Assembly: GCA_964485045.1 (NCBI GenBank)
Contig: CAZAGO010000013.1
Span: 1-17,118 of the forward strand
Reading direction: 5' to 3'
DNA from: CAZAGO01 sp964485045
GTDB lineage: Archaea; Nanobdellota; Nanobdellia; Pacearchaeales; GW2011-AR1
Length of the DNA stretch: 17,118 nucleotides
In this document: positions 13,580 to 17,118 of the stretch, piece after piece
How positions within the stretch are numbered: the stretch's first letter is position 1
Layout of the letters: every line of letters begins with the position of its first letter
Position numbers and translations under genes: made by a program
The notes under the pieces: generated by a model
Databases searched by the model: none
What the model saw: the letters and a program-made list of their open reading frames with translations, nothing else
What the model was told of the DNA's origin: nothing

Positions 13580-14946
13580 TGAGTGTTTTATGCAAAACTG
13601 ATAAGGGCAATTTTGTCTATTCTAAGGGAGCTTTAGAAGTATTATTGAAAAAATGCAAATTTATACTGAGAAATGATGGAGTTTTTACAATTACAGATAA
13701 ACAAAGAAAAAATATATTAGAAATTAATAAAAAGATGACGTCTGATTGTTTGAGAACTCTTGCTTTTGCATATAAACAAGTAAAGACATTTTCTAAAGAC
13801 CATTTTGAAGAAGATTTAATTTTTATTGGTTTTGCAGGAATTGAAGACCCTCCTAGAGAAGAGGTAAAAGAAGCAATTCATTTATGCTTAAAATCTGGAA
13901 TAAAGGTTAAAATGATTACTGGCGACAATAAAGAAACAGCTCTTTCTATTGCAAAAAGAATAGGTCTTATTGGAAAAGTAATGGAAGGAGATGAATTAGA
14001 AAGATTGACAGAAGAAGAACTATCAAGGGTAGTTTCTCATATTTCAATCTTTGCAAGAGTTAAACCAGAACATAAGCTAAAAATTGTAAGAGCATTAAAA
14101 ATAAACGGCGAAATAGTTACAATGACTGGTGACGGAGTAAATGATGCTCCTGCATTAAAAGAAGCCCATATTGGTGTTGCAATGGGAAAAAACGGAACAG
14201 ATGTTTCAAGGTCTGTTGCGGATTTAACTCTAAGGGATGATAATTTTGCGACAATAGTTTATGCAATTAAAGAAGGAAGAACAATTTTTAAAAATATCCG
14301 AAAGTTTGTAAGTTATCAGCTTTCATGTAATTGGGCAGAACTTATAATATTATTTGTAGGAGTATTACTTTCTCCTTTTTTTGGCTGGCAGATTCCACTC
14401 TTATTAGCATTGCAAATTCTATTTATGAATTTAATTACTGATGATCTTCCAGCAATAACTCTTGCTATTACTCCTCAATCAAAAGATATAATGGATGAAA
14501 GGCCAAGAAAGAAAAAGGAAATTCTGAATAAGTCTGTTATTACTTGGTTTGCTATTGCAGGTTTAACTATGGCAATAGTAACCTTAAGTGTTTTTTATAT
14601 CTCATTTAATATTCTTAATATGGATTTTGCTACTGCAAGAACAACAGCGTTTGCTTCACTGATCCTTTTAGAACTTGCTAATGCCTATAATTTTATATCG
14701 TTTAGACATAAGGTTAATTTTGGAACATTACTCGTAAATAAGTACTTGTTTATTGCATCAGTTATTTCAATTATCGCAACGCTGTTAATCTTTTATACCC
14801 CATTAAATAAAGTATTTGAAACAGCTCCTATTGGCTTTATGAATTGGGGGATTGCAATTATCGCATCTTTGATTATAGTTGTTATTTTCAATATATTGAA
14901 AAAATTAAATGAAAAAAGAGAGTTTTTTAAACTAGAACATTTTTAA
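13525..14946 (+). pseudogene. Remnant of a P2-type cation-transporting ATPase (C-terminal half)
   Basis: The 473-residue frame starts inside the nucleotide-binding domain: EIPFNSERKIMSV (9-21), then YSKGALEVLL with the ATP-binding Lys34. It continues with the hinge KMITGDNKETA (129-139), the P-domain loop TGDGVNDAPALK (201-212), M5 (NWAELIILFVG) and M6 with the ion-site motif NLITDDLPA (302-310), and M7-M10. These identify a calcium-pump-like type II ATPase. Missing are M1-M4, the A domain (TGES), the DKTGT phosphorylation site and part of the N domain, about 400 residues. It therefore cannot pump by itself. The upstream sequence is the winged-helix island in another frame. ATG 13525 is just the first available Met. 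The retained part has no internal stop or frameshift, so the loss may be recent. Confidence 0.85.
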
Positions 14947-14951
14947 AATTC

Positions 14952-14967
14952 GCGAAAGCTTTATATA
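14952..14967 (+). promoter_or_regulatory. Strong BRE plus TATA promoter
   Basis: A purine-rich BRE-like GCGAAAG sits directly before CTTTATATA (14959-14967), the best archaeal promoter match in the window. It predicts a transcription start near 14990. It lies six bases after the ATPase stop and should drive the 35-codon ORF, and possibly dUTPase and the genes beyond. Confidence 0.65.
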
Positions 14968-15001
14968 CTTTTAATTTCAATCTAAATCAGTAGAGGTGAA
15001 T

Positions 15002-15109
15002 ATGAAAAATATGATTTCAAAAAAAGGTGGTAGGAATTCTAATGGAAAATCTAATTCTATATTCAGCAATAAATCCTTATTAAGAAGGCATTTGGTTTTT
15101 CTTTTGTAG
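15002..15109 (+). CDS. Possible 35-residue small protein or leader peptide
   Basis: ATG 15002 is preceded by GAGGTG (14993-14998) and by the strong promoter at 14952. The reading frame gives a basic, Ser/Asn/Lys-rich peptide beginning MKNMISKKGGRNSNGKS and ending LLRRHLVFLL before TAG at 15107. The stop codon lies in the first arm of a perfect hairpin. The peptide may be real, a leader for the dut region, or part of a non-coding RNA. There is no homology I can recognise. Confidence 0.4.
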   Translation: MKNMISKKGGRNSNGKSNSIFSNKSLLRRHLVFLL

Positions 15110-15125
15110 ATTTTTATAAATCTAC
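15106..15125 (+). other. Perfect 8-bp hairpin overlapping the stop of the small ORF
   Basis: GTAGATTT (15106-15113), loop TTAT, AAATCTAC (15118-15125). The 5' arm contains the TAG stop of the 35-codon ORF. No T-run follows, so it is not a classical terminator. It could be an attenuation structure or an operator; the centre TTTATAAAT also resembles a TATA box for the dUTPase gene. Confidence 0.45.
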
Positions 15126-15162
15126 GATGTATCTCTTATCCAATCTTATATGTTGTTAAAAA

Positions 15163-15699
15163 ATGATTAAAAAACAAAAAATAATAAAGAACATGAAAAA
15201 AGAAAAAGATAGTGGAAAAGGGGTTAACTTTTTCTTAGAAGTAAAAAAGTTGTCCAAAGATGTATGTCCTCCAGAGTATATGCTTGATAGTGATGTCGGT
15301 TTAGATTTAAGGGCGAATGAAAATATTTCTTTAATGCCCATGGAACAAAAAGCTATTAAAACGGGGATTAAAATAAAAATACCTAACGGCCATGTAGGAT
15401 TAATAAGAGATAGAGCAGGAATAATCAGCGAAATGAAAGTTCATACAGTAGCAGGAACATTCGACCCAGACTATAGAGGAGAGGTTTCTATTGTTGTTGT
15501 GAATTTTGGAGATGAAGAAGTTGAGATTGAAAAAGGAATGAGAATAGCTCAGATGATAATTCTTCCGGTTACAAAAGTTGGAATTAAAATAGTAAATTCT
15601 TTGTCAGAAACAAAAAGAGGTTCTAAAGGGTTTGGTTCAACAGGGATTAAAGAAAAAATAAAAGCATTCAATGAATTAGAAAAAGAACTAAGAGAATAA
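15163..15699 (+). CDS. dut: dUTP diphosphatase, trimeric family
   Basis: This enzyme hydrolyses dUTP to dUMP and pyrophosphate, keeping uracil out of DNA and feeding dTMP synthesis. The five family motifs are visible in order: motif 1 DVGLDLRA (44-51), motif 2 DRAGI (83-87), motif 3 AGTFDPDYRGEV (97-108) with the water-activating Asp101, motif 4 GMRIAQMII (125-133), and motif 5 RGSKGFGSTG (152-161), the flexible arm that covers the active site. Motif 2 has Ala where many dUTPases have Ser (RSG). Residues after 162 form an extra charged helix. The start may be ATG 15193 (MKKEKDSGK), since the first 10 residues are Lys-rich and outside the fold. No Shine-Dalgarno marks either start. Confidence 0.93.
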   Translation: MIKKQKIIKNMKKEKDSGKGVNFFLEVKKLSKDVCPPEYMLDSDVGLDLRANENISLMPMEQKAIKTGIKIKIPNGHVGLIRDRAGIISEMKVHTVAGTFDPDYRGEVSIVVVNFGDEEVEIEKGMRIAQMIILPVTKVGIKIVNSLSETKRGSKGFGSTGIKEKIKAFNELEKELRE

Positions 15700-15703
15700 T
15701 AAA

Positions 15704-15991
15704 ATGAGCACAACATTAATATTTGCAGGAATTGGATGTCTTGGAGGATTATCAAATAGTTTAATTGGAATTGCAAAGGCCAAAACTCGAGGAGAAAAAA
15801 TAAGATTAAGGTATCTTGTTAGGACACTAAAATTCTCACTTATTTCTGGAACTTTAATTGGGACAGTTGTTAGATATAGTTATCCTATAAGTTTTATTGC
15901 GGGTTATATTGGAAGTGATGTTCTTGAAGAAGTTTATTGCCTATTTAAAAAAACTAAAATATGGAAGAGACATTTTATTTTAAGAAAATGA
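15704..15991 (+). CDS. Small glycine-rich membrane protein, unknown
   Basis: This 95-residue protein has two hydrophobic glycine-containing segments: about 4-24 (TLIFAGIGCLGGLSNSLIGIA) and about 44-72 (FSLISGTLIGTVV, then ISFIAGYIGSDVL). A basic loop (KAKTRGEKIRLRYLVR) separates them and a Lys/Arg-rich tail follows. The Gly spacing suggests helix packing or oligomers, somewhat like holin-type proteins, but no family is recognised. It starts five bases after the dUTPase stop and ends in an ATGA overlap with the next gene, so all are probably cotranscribed. Confidence 0.65.
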   Translation: MSTTLIFAGIGCLGGLSNSLIGIAKAKTRGEKIRLRYLVRTLKFSLISGTLIGTVVRYSYPISFIAGYIGSDVLEEVYCLFKKTKIWKRHFILRK

Positions 15992-16260
15992 AAAAGATGC
16001 TAGCAAAAAGAGGTTTTAAAATAAGTATTGGATTAATCTTACTGAGTATTGGAGCAACAACAATTCTCCCTCCTCCAGATTTAGATCTTTTAATTATAAC
16101 CGGGCTCACAATTATGGGAGTCCCAATAAAATATAATCTTCCAAGTGTATATCTCGGAGGATTTTTGCTTATTTTGGTTGGGTGTTGGATATCTGGAAAA
16201 AATCTAATTAAAGTTTTAAAATTAAATAAAAGGAGGAAAAATGAAAAAAGAGCAAATTAA
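15988..16260 (+). CDS. Small two-helix membrane protein, unknown
   Basis: I chose ATG 15988 because it forms an ATGA overlap with the previous stop and gives a clean MKKMLAKRGFK start. An ATG at 15961 in the same frame would add nine residues. The 90-residue product has hydrophobic segments KISIGLILLSIGATTILPPP and VYLGGFLLILVGCWISG, with a shorter one (LDLLIITGLTIMGVP) between, and a very basic tail (KLNKRRKNEKRAN). The Shine-Dalgarno of the next gene overlaps its 3' end. No function can be assigned. Confidence 0.6.
   Translation: MKKMLAKRGFKISIGLILLSIGATTILPPPDLDLLIITGLTIMGVPIKYNLPSVYLGGFLLILVGCWISGKNLIKVLKLNKRRKNEKRAN
16231..16236 (+). promoter_or_regulatory. Ribosome binding site of the 57-residue coiled-coil gene
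   Basis: AGGAGG lies four bases before ATG 16241, inside the end of the preceding membrane-protein gene. It is one of the few full Shine-Dalgarno sequences in the window and supports the reality of the short gene that follows. Confidence 0.6.
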
Positions 16261-16414
16261 GAAAATTTGGAAAGCAGAAAAAGAAATCCGAGAAGCCGAA
16301 GATGCTGTTTTAGAAGCAGCTGAATCTGCTGACGAAGAAACTAAAGAATCTCTTACAAGAGCTGAAAGAGATTTGGAGAAAGCAGAAGCTGAAGTCATTG
16401 AATCTCAAGGATAA
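16241..16414 (+). CDS. 57-residue Ala/Glu/Lys-rich coiled-coil protein
   Basis: This short gene has a perfect AGGAGG before its ATG and overlaps the previous gene by 20 bases. The protein is almost entirely predicted helix of Ala, Glu and Lys (KAEKEIREAEDAVLEAAES, then RAERDLEKAEAEVIES). It is a paralogue of the next protein: AEKEIREAEDA matches AKKEILEAEEA, and RDLEKA is identical. A 19-base DNA stretch (16366-16384) is repeated exactly at 16633-16651. It may form a coiled coil with itself or with its neighbour. Function is unknown. Confidence 0.7.
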   Translation: MKKEQIKKIWKAEKEIREAEDAVLEAAESADEETKESLTRAERDLEKAEAEVIESQG

Positions 16415-16423
16415 AAGACAAAC

Positions 16424-16723
16424 ATGAAAAAGAACAATAAAGAACAAATTGGTCAAACTAAAGAGAAAACAAAGTCCTTTAAGAAAGAAATAAAAGAAGC
16501 AGATATAGCTTTGAGAAAAGCCAAAAAGGAAATATTAGAAGCAGAGGAAGCAACAAATAAAGCGCGAGAGGAGGTTATCGATGTTGCGATAATATCTAAA
16601 GGAACTAAAAGAAGAAAACTTTCAGAAGCAGCAAGAGATTTGGAGAAAGCAACACATTTAGCTTCTGAATCTTGCCAGTCAGCAGAAGAAGCAGAATTTA
16701 AAATAAGGGGGATCAAAAAATAA
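16424..16723 (+). CDS. 99-residue coiled-coil protein, paralogue of the preceding gene
   Basis: This is a helical, charged protein: KEIKEADIALRKAKKEILEA (21-40), EEATNKAREEVIDVA, a short basic break (KGTKRRK), then LSEAARDLEKATHLASES and a last helix. It aligns with the 57-residue protein in two blocks, with about eight extra residues between the blocks and a longer N-terminus. The pair looks like a tandem duplication followed by divergence. No signal peptide or membrane segment is seen. The neighbours are small membrane proteins, so a scaffold or membrane-associated role is possible but unproven. Confidence 0.72.
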   Translation: MKKNNKEQIGQTKEKTKSFKKEIKEADIALRKAKKEILEAEEATNKAREEVIDVAIISKGTKRRKLSEAARDLEKATHLASESCQSAEEAEFKIRGIKK

Positions 16724-16728
16724 TTAAA

Positions 16729-16932
16729 ATGCCCTCAACATACAAAAGAAGTTTAGTGAAAGGAATGGTCTGGGAAGGGTTCTCTTTTATAATTACTTTT
16801 ATTGCAGTCTACTTATTTTATGGCAATTTTACATTGTCTTTCAAATTTTCCATATTGTTATCATTAATTAAAGTAATTTTATTTTTTATTCATGAAAGAA
16901 CATGGAAAAATATTCAGTGGGGGAAATGTTAA
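16729..16932 (+). CDS. DUF2061-family membrane protein
   Basis: The 67-residue protein has two membrane helices (about 13-33 and 37-54) and ends with the family signature FFIHERTWKNIQWGK (52-66). The start SLVKGMVWEGFSFIITFIAVYLFYG also matches DUF2061, where a KxxxWR-like segment precedes the first helix. The usual Arg after Trp is Glu here. The family has no established biochemical function. It lies five bases after the coiled-coil gene and seven bases before the UPF0316-like gene. Confidence 0.82.
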   Translation: MPSTYKRSLVKGMVWEGFSFIITFIAVYLFYGNFTLSFKFSILLSLIKVILFFIHERTWKNIQWGKC

Positions 16933-16939
16933 ACATTAA

Positions 16940-17118
16940 ATGGAATTAGTATTTGCTTATGTTTTATTGCCTTTGCTTATATTTATAGCAAGAGTCGCAG
17001 ATGTGAGTCTTGGAACTGTGAGAATTATCTTCATATCGAAAGGGTATAAATTTCTTTCATTATTTATTGGATTTTTTGAAGTATTGATATGGCTTACTGC
17101 AATAAACCAGATATGGTC
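16940..17118 (+). CDS. UPF0316/DUF5698-like membrane protein, start only
   Basis: The gene starts at ATG 16940 and runs off the window. The 59 complete codons give MELVFAYVLLPLLIFIARV, then ADVSLGTVRIIFISKGYKF, then LSLFIGFFEVLIWLTAIN. The DVSLGTxRIIF and GFFEVLIWL patterns are those of the UPF0316 (DUF2179/DUF5698) membrane proteins, whose role is not established. The full protein would continue with a third helix and, in many members, a cytoplasmic DUF2179 domain. I cannot tell from this window whether that domain is present. Confidence 0.72.
   Translation, partial: MELVFAYVLLPLLIFIARVADVSLGTVRIIFISKGYKFLSLFIGFFEVLIWLTAINQIW

Noticed and set aside
13525..14946. Frameshift rather than deletion in the cation ATPase
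   Set aside because: A frameshift would leave the N-terminal half upstream in another frame. The upstream DNA encodes the winged-helix island and then aIF5B on the other strand, so the half is truly absent.

Overview
The window (17,118 bp, strongly AT-rich) comes from an archaeon. It carries archaeal or eukaryote-type translation genes (aIF2 gamma, aIF5B, ribosomal protein S6e), and most genes are preceded 20-30 bases upstream by TATA boxes, as expected for leaderless or near-leaderless transcripts. Very compact spacing, many ATGA stop/start overlaps, small proteins and bacterial-type genes (GyrA, RarA, IscS/IscU) suggest a DPANN lineage such as Pacearchaeota or Woesearchaeota. That placement is inference from gene style, not from a phylogeny.

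Layout. (1) 1-3033, plus strand: a zinc-ribbon protein, a 54-residue acidic protein and DNA gyrase subunit A in one tightly packed unit. (2) 3056-4646, minus strand: a RecB/Cas4-type PD-(D/E)XK nuclease with a likely four-cysteine iron-sulfur site, and a secreted cysteine-containing protein. (3) 4703-7513, plus strand: a five-gene operon of ArsR-type repressor, cysteine desulfurase, ArsM-type methyltransferase, DUF1858-type CxxC protein and IscU-type scaffold. It is preceded by two interlocking perfect inverted repeats that probably form the repressor's own operator. This is the most coherent candidate system in the window: a metalloid- or thiol-responsive sulfur/Fe-S module. (4) 7518-13143, minus strand: aIF2 gamma, a RelE-type toxin with its DUF2683-like antitoxin, a PQ-loop/SemiSWEET-like membrane protein, RarA, S6e and aIF5B. 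A translation-initiation cluster seems to be interspersed with a toxin-antitoxin pair and a RarA unit. (5) 13144-14946, plus strand: a small island of higher GC (47-residue CxxC protein plus a winged-helix protein) runs straight into the C-terminal half of a P2-type cation ATPase. The pump has no A domain and no DKTGT phosphorylation site, so it is a remnant created by a rearrangement. (6) 14951-17118, plus strand: a strong promoter with a 35-codon ORF and hairpin, dUTPase, two small membrane proteins, two paralogous small coiled-coil proteins, a DUF2061 protein and the start of a UPF0316/DUF5698-like membrane protein.

I see no rRNA, tRNA, CRISPR array or recognisable transposase. No gene-free stretch exceeds 300 bases; the longest gap between confident genes (14947-15162) holds the strong promoter, the 35-codon ORF and the hairpin.
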